This document shows positions 54,754 to 64,000 of a stretch of DNA of 64,000 bases, one piece after another. The position numbers and the translations under genes are program-made. Each line of letters starts with the position of its first letter. Position 1 is the stretch's first letter. The notes under the pieces are model-generated. The model worked only from the letters and a program-made list of their open reading frames with translations, ran no database searches and had not been told where the DNA came from. Source of the DNA: Candidatus Acididesulfobacter guangdongensis (GTDB lineage Bacteria; SZUA-79; Acidulodesulfobacterales; Acidulodesulfobacteraceae); assembly GCA_004195045.1 (NCBI GenBank), contig SGBC01000004.1, forward strand, positions 1 through 64,000, read 5' to 3'.

Positions 54754-55974
54754 ATGAAAATGAAAAATAAAATTATAAATTTTTTAGAATACAAAAATAT
54801 TATCGGTACTAATGAGAGATATAATCAAGGTTCTAAATTAAATAGAAACAATGACCAAAATTTGGCTTCGGTGCGTAAAATATATAAAAAAAAAATTAAG
54901 TATATTTCAGCAGCTTCTTTGCTTCTGTTGTTTATTCTGATTTCTGTTTTTACTTTAAGCGCATGTTCAAGTAAAAAGATAGCGGTTAAGCATAATATGC
55001 TTGTGACGGTAAAACACGTTAAAACCATGAATGCGCATGTATATATTACTTCACCGGGATATTTCATACCTTATAAAACAGCAGATGTTTCTTCCAGAAC
55101 TGCAGGTCAGATAGTAAAAATTTATGCGCATGACGGAAATTCAGTTCATGCCGGAGAAGTTTTGGCGGTTATAGACAGAACAAAAGCTCGTTATACGCTG
55201 AAGGCTCAGGAGGCTTTAATAAATAAAGACAAGGCAAATCTTTCACTCGCGCTGACCACTTTAAAACGAGATAAAATGCTATACCGAAAGGAACTTTTAA
55301 CACCTTTAGAATACGATGCCGCAATTTCAAACTATAAAATAGCGTTTTCGGTACTTAATTCCGCTAAATCAGTTCTAGGGTTTGACGCGAAGAATTATAG
55401 GGATACTTTAATAAAATCATTAATTAGCGGCGTAGTTTATAAAAGGGATATTAACATTGGAGATTATGTTGCCGTAAATAAAGTTGCTTATGAAATTGTT
55501 TCCCTTAAACCGCTTGAATTAGAATTTCATATTCCTCAGAGCCAGATTCCTCAGATTAAAATTGGACAGACTGTATCTGCAGAGGTAAAGGGTTTTCCGA
55601 ATAAAATGTTTAAGGGCAAAATATATTTCATAAGCCCTCAGCTTAATCCTCAGACCAGAATGATAAGAGTAAAGGCATTATTTAAAAACAATAAATTAAT
55701 CCTCAGACCGCAATTGTTTGCCAATGTCTATGTTGAGGTTAAAACAATTCGGGACGGTTTTTTTGTACCTGAAGCAGCTTTGAGAACAGGTTTAACCGGA
55801 AATTTTGTTTTTATATATAAAAATGGCAAGGCTTATCTGAAAAAGGTAAAAACCGGTATAACAAAGAACGGATATATACAAATTATCAAAGGTATAACTA
55901 AAAATGATTTTGTAGTAGTCAAAGGTTCAAATCTTGTACGGAACGGACAGACTGTCTCTGTTGCCGCTAAATAA
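54754..55974 (+). CDS. RND efflux membrane fusion protein (lipoprotein)
   Basis: This is the periplasmic adaptor of a tripartite pump. A lipobox LSAC (Cys near residue 71) follows a hydrophobic stretch, so the mature protein is probably an inner-membrane-anchored lipoprotein. The n-region from ATG 54754 is unusually long (about 50 residues); GTG 54871 would give a normal-length signal but has no SD. Biotinyl-lipoyl-like halves (GQIVKIYAHDGNSVHAGEVLAVID … LISGVVYKRDIN), a short alpha-hairpin and a beta-barrel (GFPNKMFKGKIYFI) follow. It is directly upstream of the pump. Confidence 0.92.
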   Translation: MKMKNKIINFLEYKNIIGTNERYNQGSKLNRNNDQNLASVRKIYKKKIKYISAASLLLLFILISVFTLSACSSKKIAVKHNMLVTVKHVKTMNAHVYITSPGYFIPYKTADVSSRTAGQIVKIYAHDGNSVHAGEVLAVIDRTKARYTLKAQEALINKDKANLSLALTTLKRDKMLYRKELLTPLEYDAAISNYKIAFSVLNSAKSVLGFDAKNYRDTLIKSLISGVVYKRDINIGDYVAVNKVAYEIVSLKPLELEFHIPQSQIPQIKIGQTVSAEVKGFPNKMFKGKIYFISPQLNPQTRMIRVKALFKNNKLILRPQLFANVYVEVKTIRDGFFVPEAALRTGLTGNFVFIYKNGKAYLKKVKTGITKNGYIQIIKGITKNDFVVVKGSNLVRNGQTVSVAAK

Positions 55975-56011
55975 TGATTCAGATAAATAAAATTTAAATA
56001 AATTCATTATT

Positions 56012-59000
56012 ATGAAAATTTCTGATATATCTATTAAAAGACCTGTATTTGCCGTAATGATGGTAAGTATTTTTGTTGTTCTCGGCATTTTTGGGTACTT
56101 TACCCTTGCAGTAGATTTATATCCTAATATTCAATTTCCTATCGTAAACATAACGACAACTTTGCCAGGCGCAAGTCCCAAAGAAATGGAGCTTGATGTT
56201 ACCAAGAAAATTGAAGATGCCGTAAATTCCGTTTCAGGCATAAAACATATCATGTCCACCAGCAGCGTTGGACAGTCTACCGTGACGGTTGAATTTCATT
56301 TAAACAGAAATATAGACCACAGATACGAAGTGGTAACAGCCGACGTAGATGCTATTCTGGATACGCTGCCTAAAAATATTAATACGCCTGTAATTAAAAA
56401 ATTAAATGTAAATTCTTCACCTATTTTATGGATTACCCTCAGCGGAAACCGCTCAAAAAGATTTTTGACATTTTATGCCGAAAAGGTTCTGGAGCGCAAA
56501 TTTGAAAGATTATCCGGTGTAGGACAGGTTATAGTCAGCGGCGCAAGAAACAGAAGAATGGAATTTTATATCAATAATAATAAACTTATAAGTCATAACC
56601 TTGGCGTAAATCAAGTAATAAGTGCTATAGAATCTCAAAGCGTTGCAATGCCGACCGGTAATTTAAAAACTAATACCAAAACATATTTTACATATTTAAA
56701 AGGCAGACTTCACAGTTCAAAAGCTTTTAACAATATGATAATAAACAGCGTGGGCGGTGTTCCGGTAAAATTTTCTCAGATAGGACTTGCAAAAAATTAT
56801 GAAGCTCCGGCTACTTCTATAACTACTTTCGACGGAAAACCGGCAGTGGGGTTAGGTATAACCATTAAAACACATGCGAATGCCGTAAAAGTAGCAGACG
56901 AATCGATTAGTTATTTGAATGAAATAAAATATTCGTTCCCTCCCGGCGTCCATGCTTCAATTGCGTATAACAGCGCAACGTATATTAAAAGGTCTATATC
57001 TTCTGTAGAATTTGATATTGTATGGGGCGCTATTCTTACGGTTCTAATCGTATTTTTTTTCTTGAAAGATATAAGGACTACATTGATTGCGGCTACTTCG
57101 CTTCCTGCCGCCGTCATTTCTACTTTCGGATTTATGCATATGATGGGTTTTGCTTTAAACAATATGACTATGCTGGGTCTGTCTCTTTCCGTAGGACTTT
57201 TAATAGACGATGCTATAGTTGTCATTGAAAATATATTCAGGCATGTGGAAAACGGCGAAGAACGGGTTGCCGCTTCCATGAATTCGATGAGCGAAATAGG
57301 CATCGCTATTTTAGCAACGACTCTGTCCATTGTTGCCGTATTTGTCCCGGTTGCTTTTATGCCGGGTATGATAGGTAAATTCTTCTATGAATTTGGTTTA
57401 ACGGTTGCTTTTGCCGTTCTTGTTTCATTATTCGTGTCTTTTACCCTTACGCCTATGCTCGCGTCAAAATTTGTAGTTCACAAAAAGAAACACGGAGCGC
57501 TTTTTACAGTTCTTGAGAACATGATGCGCAGGGTTACAGCTATATACAAAAATATGATAGGATGGAGTTTAAATCACCGGTTAATTGTGGTATTAGCCGC
57601 AATTTTAATATTTGTGGGCTCTCTGTATATGACTAAATATATAGGCAAAGAGATGATGCCGCCGTCTAATTCAGGGAATTTTCTTGTATATTTTCAAGCG
57701 CCTGAAGGAACAAGCGTCAGGGTTATGAAAAAATATTCTGCAAAACTTTACAAGGTTGTCGAAAAAACTCCTTTCCTTAAAAGTATTTTTATGGCAACAG
57801 GTTTTGGCGCGAACGGTTCAAGGTATAAAGGAATGTTCTTTGTTGCTATTAAAAGTAATAGAAATCTAAATCAGCAGCAGGTAATGGGAATATTACGAAA
57901 AAAAATAGCCGTAGTGCCCGGCGTTATTACTCAGGTAATGGATATGCCGACGGTTGGCGGCGCTTCTCAAAATGTTGCGCCTCTGCAAGTTATAATTATG
58001 GGTCCAAGCTTGAGCAGGATAACGGCTTATTCTGAACAATTAATGCATAAACTAAGAAAAACTCCCGGACTTATAGACGTAACTTCAAATATGCAATTTC
58101 ATCAGCCCGAGCTTTTGATACATGTTAAAAGAAATATAGCCGGTTCTCTTGGTGTGAGCGTTGCTTCTATAGGAGAAACTATAGATGCCTTAGTAGGCGG
58201 TGATATAAATATTTTTAAAAATTACAACTTTGTTTATGAAAATCACATATATAATCAGCAGATAAGATTATTCAGAAACGAAAGAAATAAACCCGGAGAT
58301 ATTAAAAATATATATGTTTCTAATAATGCCGGTAAACTTGTACCTTTAAGAGACCTTATAACCATAAAAAAAACGATAGGTCCTCAGGTAATAAACAGAA
58401 GGGATTTAGAAAATGCCGTCACTGTTTATGCTAATATGGCAAACCATGTACCGTTGGGGTTCGGAATAAAGAAAGCGACTGAATATCTTAGCAGAATAAT
58501 TCCTAAAAAATCTTTATATACCTACGAATTTTCAGGCATGGCTTCTAAGATGAAGCAATCTTTCGCTTCTATGGGCGGAGCGCTGCTGCTTGCTTTAATA
58601 ATTGTTTATATGATACTGGCATCTTTGTTTGACAGTTTTGTCGATCCTTTAGTTATTATGCTTTCCGTTCCATTAGCGTTAGTCGGCGCGATAGGAGCTT
58701 TGTTTTTAGCGCATAGAAACTTAAGCGTTATTGCGCTTATAGGAATAATACTGCTGCTCGGTCTTGTCGTAAAAAATGCTATATTATTAGTAGATTATAC
58801 AATTATTTTAATTAAAGAACGCAATTACAAAAGAAATGATGCAATAATTGAAGCAGGAAGCGTCAGACTGCGTCCTATTTTAATGACCACAATGGCTATG
58901 GTTTTCGGTATGCTGCCTATAGCTCTCGGCACAGGAGTAGGCGCTTCTTCAAGAGCTCCTATGGGCATAGATGTTATAGGCGGACTTTTAACCTCCATGT

Positions 59001-59074
59001 TTCTGACATTGATAGTCGTACCTGTTGTTTACTCTCTTGTTGATGATTTAAAGAAAAAAGCAAGACGAAAATAA
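56012..59074 (+). CDS. HAE1-type RND efflux pump (AcrB-like)
   Basis: This is a proton-driven inner-membrane multidrug exporter. The 1020 residues give 12 transmembrane helices with two large periplasmic loops. N-terminal ISIKRPVFAVMMVSIFVVLG, the porter segment DLYPNIQFPIVNI, the proton-relay aspartates in GLLIDDAIVVIENI, and the repeated GLVVKNAILLVDY in the second half are the family marks. No outer-membrane channel gene follows, so a TolC-like partner must be elsewhere. Regulation by the TetR gene upstream is likely. Confidence 0.96.
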   Translation: MKISDISIKRPVFAVMMVSIFVVLGIFGYFTLAVDLYPNIQFPIVNITTTLPGASPKEMELDVTKKIEDAVNSVSGIKHIMSTSSVGQSTVTVEFHLNRNIDHRYEVVTADVDAILDTLPKNINTPVIKKLNVNSSPILWITLSGNRSKRFLTFYAEKVLERKFERLSGVGQVIVSGARNRRMEFYINNNKLISHNLGVNQVISAIESQSVAMPTGNLKTNTKTYFTYLKGRLHSSKAFNNMIINSVGGVPVKFSQIGLAKNYEAPATSITTFDGKPAVGLGITIKTHANAVKVADESISYLNEIKYSFPPGVHASIAYNSATYIKRSISSVEFDIVWGAILTVLIVFFFLKDIRTTLIAATSLPAAVISTFGFMHMMGFALNNMTMLGLSLSVGLLIDDAIVVIENIFRHVENGEERVAASMNSMSEIGIAILATTLSIVAVFVPVAFMPGMIGKFFYEFGLTVAFAVLVSLFVSFTLTPMLASKFVVHKKKHGALFTVLENMMRRVTAIYKNMIGWSLNHRLIVVLAAILIFVGSLYMTKYIGKEMMPPSNSGNFLVYFQAPEGTSVRVMKKYSAKLYKVVEKTPFLKSIFMATGFGANGSRYKGMFFVAIKSNRNLNQQQVMGILRKKIAVVPGVITQVMDMPTVGGASQNVAPLQVIIMGPSLSRITAYSEQLMHKLRKTPGLIDVTSNMQFHQPELLIHVKRNIAGSLGVSVASIGETIDALVGGDINIFKNYNFVYENHIYNQQIRLFRNERNKPGDIKNIYVSNNAGKLVPLRDLITIKKTIGPQVINRRDLENAVTVYANMANHVPLGFGIKKATEYLSRIIPKKSLYTYEFSGMASKMKQSFASMGGALLLALIIVYMILASLFDSFVDPLVIMLSVPLALVGAIGALFLAHRNLSVIALIGIILLLGLVVKNAILLVDYTIILIKERNYKRNDAIIEAGSVRLRPILMTTMAMVFGMLPIALGTGVGASSRAPMGIDVIGGLLTSMFLTLIVVPVVYSLVDDLKKKARRK

Positions 59075-59121
59075 ATAATCAAATAATCTTTAAAAAATTT
59101 TTAAATTTTATCCCATCCTTC

Positions 59122-59153
59122 TTTAGGCGACAGCCTTAAATCTGTCACCTAAA
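59122..59153. repeat. Inverted repeat after the RND pump gene
   Basis: TTTAGG-C-GACAG (59122-59133) and CTGTC-A-CCTAAA (59142-59153) form an 11-pair stem with one mismatch and an 8-base loop. A clean T-tract is absent, so it could be a weak terminator, an mRNA-stabilising hairpin or an operator for the exporter gene at 59247. Confidence 0.45.
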
Positions 59154-59246
59154 ATTTAAAGAGTTGCCCGCAATACAATAATAGAGTTACAACAGGCGGG
59201 AGTAATGCACACAGCTAAGGTAAATTATTTTGTAATCTAAATTAAA

Positions 59247-60782
59247 ATGGTTGACGCATCTCATAAAAATTATAAATGGATAATTCTTGCCTTAGTTGTA
59301 GTGTCCTCGTTCATGGCTATTCTTGACGTGAATATTGTTACAGTGGGAATGCCTAAAATTATGTCTCATTTCGGCGTTGACATAACTGACGTTGAATGGG
59401 TTATGATTGCCTACACTATAACCTATTCTATCGTTATTTTGCCTATGAGTTTTATTAGGAGAAAGTATGGAATAAAATATCCTTTTATGTTTTCAATACT
59501 GCTCTTTACGATAGGTTCCGCGTTATGCGGGATTTCTCCTTCGTTTACAGATTTAATTATTTTTCGTATAATTCAGGCAATTGGCGGCGCAGGGCTTACC
59601 CCTACAGGGTTAAATCTTATAGCTGAAGTTTTCCCGCCTTCGGAAAGAGGGGAGGCAATGGGCATATGGTCAATAGGCGCAATGGTAGCGCCTGCAATAG
59701 GTCCTTTTCTCGGAGGCTATCTCGTAGATTATGTAAATTGGAGATGGATTTTTTATGTAAATGTTCCTATCGGCATTCTTGCATTGTCAGGCACAGCTAT
59801 TATTTTAGCATATGATAGACCTTTAATAGCATATAGCAAAAAATTTGATTATGTCGGTTTTGCTTTTATTTCTTTATGTCTAGGACTATTGTTATACGCT
59901 TTAAACGAAGGTCAGACATTCGGCTGGCATTCTCCTGTAATAATACAGTCTGAACTTATAAGCGGAATTACCTTTGTCTGTTTTCTTATAAATGAAATTT
60001 TTGTAACGACTCCGTTAATAAATTTAGAAATTTTTTCAAATTATAATTTTATTATATCTACTTTAGTAAATATGGTTAGAGCTATAGGTATTTTTGGGGC
60101 GATGTTTATTCTTCCGCTTTTTCTTGAAAATATTCTCGGCTATAATGCGATGCGCGCAGGTATATTAATGGCTCCCACCGCTATTTCGGTTGCTTTTGTT
60201 TCTTTTTTTTCAGGGAGAATAACGGACAGGATAGGTCCAAGATATCCTTTGGTAATTGGATTGCTAATTGTGGCGTATTCTATGTTTTTATTTAATAATC
60301 TATCGCTGAATACAAGTATGTATGCCATAATTATTAATCAAGTAATCAGAGGCATAGGAATAGGTCTGCTCAACGCGCCGGTTATGAGTGCTGCGTTAAA
60401 TTCAGTTAAAAAAGAACTTATTCCTGAGGCTTCAAGCCTTATACCTGCAACATTGCAGATAGGGGCTTCTTTCGGGATTGCTTTCATAGGGAATGAATTG
60501 GCAATAAGACAGGTTTATCACTTGAATCAATATGCAAGAGATGTCGATTATAATTCCCCTATTTATCATAATATGGTTAATTTTTTGCAGAGCGATATTA
60601 TAAATAAGGCTCCGTCCTATTTAAGATTTGGAATAGCATTTCCTTCAAACAAATTAGCTTTTTTCGATTATTTAATTCAGATGCTTTCTTCTATATCTTC
60701 TTACGGCGATGCGTTCGCAATTTTAGGATATATTACATTAGGCGGAGCTTTAATAGCTGTTTTTATCAAAAATAAGGTATAA
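59247..60782 (+). CDS. MFS drug exporter, DHA2 (14-TM, EmrB-like) family
   Basis: This is a proton antiporter for drugs or organic compounds. The 511 residues with about 14 hydrophobic helices show the DHA2 pattern: N-terminal WIILALVVVSSFMAILDVNI, motif C GAMVAPAIGPFLGGYLVD followed by WRWIFYVNVP, and a second-half motif A-like GRITDRIGPRYP. It normally works with an EmrA-like adaptor, and here the nearest adaptor is the RND fusion protein at 54754. It may be part of the same TetR-controlled cluster, though a 170-base gap with a hairpin separates it from the pump gene. Confidence 0.92.
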   Translation: MVDASHKNYKWIILALVVVSSFMAILDVNIVTVGMPKIMSHFGVDITDVEWVMIAYTITYSIVILPMSFIRRKYGIKYPFMFSILLFTIGSALCGISPSFTDLIIFRIIQAIGGAGLTPTGLNLIAEVFPPSERGEAMGIWSIGAMVAPAIGPFLGGYLVDYVNWRWIFYVNVPIGILALSGTAIILAYDRPLIAYSKKFDYVGFAFISLCLGLLLYALNEGQTFGWHSPVIIQSELISGITFVCFLINEIFVTTPLINLEIFSNYNFIISTLVNMVRAIGIFGAMFILPLFLENILGYNAMRAGILMAPTAISVAFVSFFSGRITDRIGPRYPLVIGLLIVAYSMFLFNNLSLNTSMYAIIINQVIRGIGIGLLNAPVMSAALNSVKKELIPEASSLIPATLQIGASFGIAFIGNELAIRQVYHLNQYARDVDYNSPIYHNMVNFLQSDIINKAPSYLRFGIAFPSNKLAFFDYLIQMLSSISSYGDAFAILGYITLGGALIAVFIKNKV

Positions 60783-60855
60783 TTATAATTTATAATATGC
60801 ATAAATATATAATTAAAACTGGTTCAATACGCTACTAACGCAATATGCTGTCAAA

Positions 60856-62391
60856 ATGAATGAATATACTAATACTATGATTGAAAATATTGATAGCGGT
60901 AAAATAATTTATTCCGTTTCTGAATTGACACTTTTAATTAAAGAAACAGTAGAAACTAAATTTTATTCAATATGGATTAAAGGTGAAATTTCAGGATTTA
61001 AGAGCAGTTATGCTTCCGGCTATTATTTCGATTTGAAAGATAGCAAAGCAAAAATATCATCTATAATTTTTAAATATGATATTCAAAGGTTAAACTTTAA
61101 AATTAAAGAAGGGATGTCCGTTATTGCGTTCGGAAGAATTAATCTGTACGAACCGAGAGGGACATACAGTTTTATTATATCCGATATTGAACCGGAAGGG
61201 TACGGTAAACTCGCATTAGCTTATGAGCAATTAAAAGAAAAGCTGCAGAATGAGGGTCTTTTTGATAAAGAACATAAGAGAAATATCCCTTTTCTTCCTT
61301 ATACTATAGGAATAGTCACATCTAAAAGCGGTGCCGTGCTGCATGATATTGTCAAAATTATAAGAAGGAGATTTGATAATATTCATCTGGTATTTGCAAA
61401 CGCTTCCGTTCAGGGAATCAATAGTTCAGCCGAGATAGCAAACGCTATAAAATTACTGAACCAATACAGTAAAAATGAACATAAAATAGATATTTTAATA
61501 GTAGGCAGAGGCGGCGGTTCATTGGAAGATTTATGGTCTTTTAATGAAGAAAAAACTGCATATGCTATTTATAATTCAGATATTCCGGTTATCAGCGCAG
61601 TCGGACATGAAACTGATTTTACTATTGCAGATTTTGTAGCAGACGTGAGAGCTTCTACGCCTTCTAATGCAGCTGAGATTGCAGTTCCCGTAAAAATAGA
61701 TTTGCTAAGCGCAATAAAAAAATTCAACGAAAGATTAAAATCGGCAGCCTTAAACATAATCAAAAATAAAAACAATACTATAAAATATTTGCATAGCAGG
61801 CAATACAATAAAAATCCGAAAAAAATAATTGAAGAGAAGTTTATATTAATCGACGACGTTATAAATGACCTGTTTAATGCAGAAAAAATAATTATAAATA
61901 ATTATAAACTTAAGGTAAATTCGCTGAATAAAAGACTCGAACTCAGACATCCGGCTCATATTTTAAAAGATAAATATTTAAGATTTAAAGAAATGCAAAC
62001 TCGGTTTAAATTGCGTCATCCTTATAAAATTATCAAAGATTATAAAATTATAATTGAAAAAAGTAATAAAATATTAAATGACGCTATGTTTAGAAAAATA
62101 TTCTATTTTAAGTCCATTGCCGGCGGCACGGATTTAAATAATGATAAAGCGATAAAAAATAGAATACTTACCGATAGAAACAGTTTGCGATTGTCGTATA
62201 ATACATTGCAGTCAATAAGCCCTTATTCTGTTCTAAAGAGAGGCTACAGCATAGCTCTCAGCGAAACTGATAAAATTATTTCTTCAATTACGGATGTAAA
62301 TATAAATGACAAGATTAAAATAATAATGAACGATGGTCTAATTAATTCAACAGTTATAAGTAAAGATAGTAAAATAAATAAAATTAGCTGA
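60856..62391 (+). CDS. xseA: Exodeoxyribonuclease VII large subunit
   Basis: This is the catalytic subunit that degrades single-stranded DNA. The N-terminal OB domain (WIKGEISGFKSSYASGYYFDL) is followed by the catalytic domain with TSKSGAVLHDIVKIIRRRF, RGGGSLEDLWSFNEE and SAVGHETDFTIADFVADVRAS. A long coiled-coil region (about 285-440, rich in Lys/Asn/Ile) and the C-terminal SPYSVLKRGYSIAL end the protein. The length of 511 is a little above average. The subunit gene xseB is about 30 kb away. Confidence 0.96.
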   Translation: MNEYTNTMIENIDSGKIIYSVSELTLLIKETVETKFYSIWIKGEISGFKSSYASGYYFDLKDSKAKISSIIFKYDIQRLNFKIKEGMSVIAFGRINLYEPRGTYSFIISDIEPEGYGKLALAYEQLKEKLQNEGLFDKEHKRNIPFLPYTIGIVTSKSGAVLHDIVKIIRRRFDNIHLVFANASVQGINSSAEIANAIKLLNQYSKNEHKIDILIVGRGGGSLEDLWSFNEEKTAYAIYNSDIPVISAVGHETDFTIADFVADVRASTPSNAAEIAVPVKIDLLSAIKKFNERLKSAALNIIKNKNNTIKYLHSRQYNKNPKKIIEEKFILIDDVINDLFNAEKIIINNYKLKVNSLNKRLELRHPAHILKDKYLRFKEMQTRFKLRHPYKIIKDYKIIIEKSNKILNDAMFRKIFYFKSIAGGTDLNNDKAIKNRILTDRNSLRLSYNTLQSISPYSVLKRGYSIALSETDKIISSITDVNINDKIKIIMNDGLINSTVISKDSKINKIS

Positions 62392-62411
62392 TTGTTAACA
62401 TAGTTAACAAT
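62391..62411. repeat. Perfect palindrome between convergent xseA and the ABC ATPase
   Basis: ATTGTTAAC-ATA-GTTAACAAT has 9-bp perfect arms starting at the last base of the xseA stop codon. No T-tract is seen on either strand. It may serve as a shared weak terminator. Confidence 0.4.
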
Positions 62412-62432
62412 AATAAAACAATAATAAATATC

Positions 62433-63602
62433 TTATTTCAATCTTGCATGTTTCTTTTTTATTATGTGTATTGCAGATTTTTTAAGAGAAATCGATACTG
62501 ATTTGCCTACTGATAAATTCATTATTTCATAGGCATGAAACGGCAGTAAAACTTTAAATTGAATATTATCAGCCAGATTTTCGGAAGTATCTATTAAAAT
62601 ATCCATCATACGCGAGGTAAAAACCGCAGACGTTATTTTTCCTCTGAAATGATTTTCTTTCACAGCTTTCGAAGGCGTTCTGTCTTCTCTCAGAATTATT
62701 ATATCTTCAGGTCTTATAACAAAATATACATTTTCATTTTCTTCAAATTCCTGCTGATAGTAGCTTTCGATATATTGCTCATTATTTAAGCCGTTATTTT
62801 TAAAATAAATCATTATATTATTATTTTCTTTATCTATCGCGGCGATTTTTCCTTCAAATATATTTTCCGTGCCGAGCAGATAAGCAGTGTCCATTGTTGA
62901 CGGTTTTTTTAGAATATCTTTTGGATTTCCTGAATCCTGTATATGTCCGTTATTTAAAATAAACATAGTGTCTGAAAGATTCATAACGTCTTCAATGTCA
63001 TGAGTTACTAAAAGTATTGTTATTTTAAGTTCTTTTTGAATATGTTTAATTAAACTTCTTACTTTTGTTTTAGAGATAATATCTAAATTAGAAAATGGTT
63101 CATCCATAAGAATAATTTCAGGGTTTGTAACAATAGCTCGGGCTAAACTGATTCTCTGTGATTGTCCCATGCTTATTTCATTGGGATACCTTTTTTCCAA
63201 TCCTGATATGCCTAAAATATCCATAATATTTAAAACTGTTCTTTTAATTGATGTTTCGTTATGTTTGCTTGAAAACAATTTTTCAATGTTTTTATTTAAT
63301 TTTAGCCCGAAAGCAATATTGTTCATTATATTCATATTCGGAAATAAAAGCGGTTCGTCCATTACAAGAGAGATAGAACGTTCGTAGGGTTCCATTTTAT
63401 TAATATTATTTCCTTTTAAAAGAATATCGCCGGAATCTTGCTTTATTAAACCGCAAATTATAGACAGGAGGGTGCTTTTCCCCTCCCCGGAATAGCCGAA
63501 TATTGAAGATATTTCGCCTTTTTTAATAGTCAAGGTTATATCTTTGAGTATTTTTTTATTCTTAAACGATTTGTTTATATTTTTAATTTCTAAAAAATTC
63601 AT
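62433..63602 (-). CDS. ABC transporter ATPase, molybdate/tungstate/sulfate (ModC/WtpC) type
   Basis: This is the ATPase of a binding-protein-dependent importer. The N-terminal nucleotide domain (1-235) has Walker A GYSGEGKST (36-44), Walker B IILMDEPFSNLD and the H-loop VTHD (His201). A C-terminal TOBE-type domain covers about 290-385. Two motifs are unusual: the Q-loop glutamine position is Asp82 (LVMDEPLLFP) and the signature is ISMGQ (143-147) instead of LSGGQ. The downstream permease end supports an oxyanion transporter. The exact ion cannot be told. Confidence 0.88.
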   Translation of the reverse strand: MNFLEIKNINKSFKNKKILKDITLTIKKGEISSIFGYSGEGKSTLLSIICGLIKQDSGDILLKGNNINKMEPYERSISLVMDEPLLFPNMNIMNNIAFGLKLNKNIEKLFSSKHNETSIKRTVLNIMDILGISGLEKRYPNEISMGQSQRISLARAIVTNPEIILMDEPFSNLDIISKTKVRSLIKHIQKELKITILLVTHDIEDVMNLSDTMFILNNGHIQDSGNPKDILKKPSTMDTAYLLGTENIFEGKIAAIDKENNNIMIYFKNNGLNNEQYIESYYQQEFEENENVYFVIRPEDIIILREDRTPSKAVKENHFRGKITSAVFTSRMMDILIDTSENLADNIQFKVLLPFHAYEIMNLSVGKSVSISLKKSAIHIIKKKHARLK

Positions 63603-63749
63603 TGAGTTATATTTTGAGTTTTATTAATTATGTTCAATATTTATTGAATATAGATATATAAAATAAAATAAAATAAGAAATATATAAATAAAAATAAATT
63701 TAAAGCTGCGATTTTTCTATATTCATCATCATTATTATTATATTCTATA

Positions 63750-64000
63750 TTATTTTGTACGCTTTGCCCTATAATAAAAAAACTTAAAAATACCGAGAGA
63801 TATAAAAGATATGAGCATTAATACGGCAGAAATCGCAATTGCCGCAGGATAATTTCCGTAGCTGGTTTTAACAAAAACTTCAATAGGCGCTGTTTCAGTC
63901 AGGTTTGGAATAACTCCGGAGACCATCTGTGTGGCGGCGTATTCGCCCATAGAGCGCGACCAGCTCATCGCTGCCCCTGCCAATAAACCGTTTAATGAAA
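63750..64000 (-). CDS. ABC transporter permease (ModB/WtpB-like), partial at right edge
   Basis: This is the C-terminal part of an inner-membrane permease whose start lies beyond the window. The frame stays open to 64000. The visible SLNGLLAGAAMSWSRSMGEY resembles the ModB/WtpB/CysT segment normally written as GAxLAWARxLGEFGA, followed by a final transmembrane helix (AIAISAVLMLISFISLGIF) and a basic end. It is 147 bases upstream of the ATPase gene on the same strand, so they form one transporter operon with a binding-protein gene expected outside. Confidence 0.85.
   Translation of the reverse strand, partial: SLNGLLAGAAMSWSRSMGEYAATQMVSGVIPNLTETAPIEVFVKTSYGNYPAAIAISAVLMLISFISLGIFKFFYYRAKRTK

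Overview
The window is AT-rich chromosomal DNA (about 30% G+C by eye, not computed) from a Gram-negative bacterium. The gene orders xseB-ispA-dxs-tlyA, DUF4388-aroE-pilB-pilT-pilC-pilS-pilR-truA and rimP-nusA-infB-rbfA-nrnA-truB-rpsO-pnp-M16 peptidase match what I know of deltaproteobacteria (Desulfobacterota-type lineages). The low G+C would fit a group such as the Acidulodesulfobacterales, but I cannot prove the taxon from sequence alone. Three tRNA genes are present (initiator fMet, Leu-CAA, Leu-CAG). There is no rRNA and no CRISPR array.

Layout. (1) 1-5.0 kb is an accessory region. It holds a glycine-rich protein running off the left edge, a small secreted protein, two related tyrosine recombinases, and between them a short cargo: a PD-(D/E)XK-like nuclease candidate, a 108-residue unknown and a frame-broken small ORF. 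The second integrase starts 121 bp from the 3' end of the tRNA-fMet gene, the usual arrangement of an island integrated in a tRNA gene. (2) 5.4-14.5 kb carries mixed housekeeping genes: a LysM/NlpC-P60 wall hydrolase with a perfect internal 322-bp duplication, lgt, an orphan ORF, otsB, an OYE-family reductase, mdh and cobO. (3) 14.6-25.1 kb carries a DUF3857/transglutaminase protein, rnr-ubiB-ribF, and an NtrC-type two-component pair. (4) 25.2-31.1 kb is a minus-strand isoprenoid operon (xseB-ispA-dxs-tlyA-TPR protein). (5) 31.6-42.6 kb is a plus-strand run of a membrane protein, a DUF4388 (PATAN) protein, aroE, the type IV pilus motor genes pilB/pilT/pilC, pilS-pilR and truA. (6) 42.7-53.8 kb is the translation and RNA-metabolism operon from rimP to pnp, followed by an M16 peptidase and a membrane protein. 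(7) 54.1-60.8 kb is a TetR-controlled efflux cluster (TetR, membrane fusion protein, HAE1-type RND pump, 14-TM MFS exporter). (8) 60.9-64.0 kb has xseA and, convergent to it, an oxyanion-type ABC transporter (ATPase, and a permease running off the right edge).

Beyond ordinary genes, the strongest non-genic signal is a dispersed palindromic element with the end sequence TTAATCCTGCAATAGAAA. One copy is complete (31176-31280), one is rearranged (8829-8947) and one is a half copy (53901-53950). The half copy lies next to a near-consensus promoter whose spacer holds a perfect ATGACT-N4-AGTCAT palindrome, a good candidate operator for the TetR gene. Other points of interest are the integrase-bounded cassette, an A1-A72 mismatch in the initiator tRNA, an intrinsic terminator three bases ahead of rimP, and an ABC ATPase lacking the usual Q-loop glutamine.
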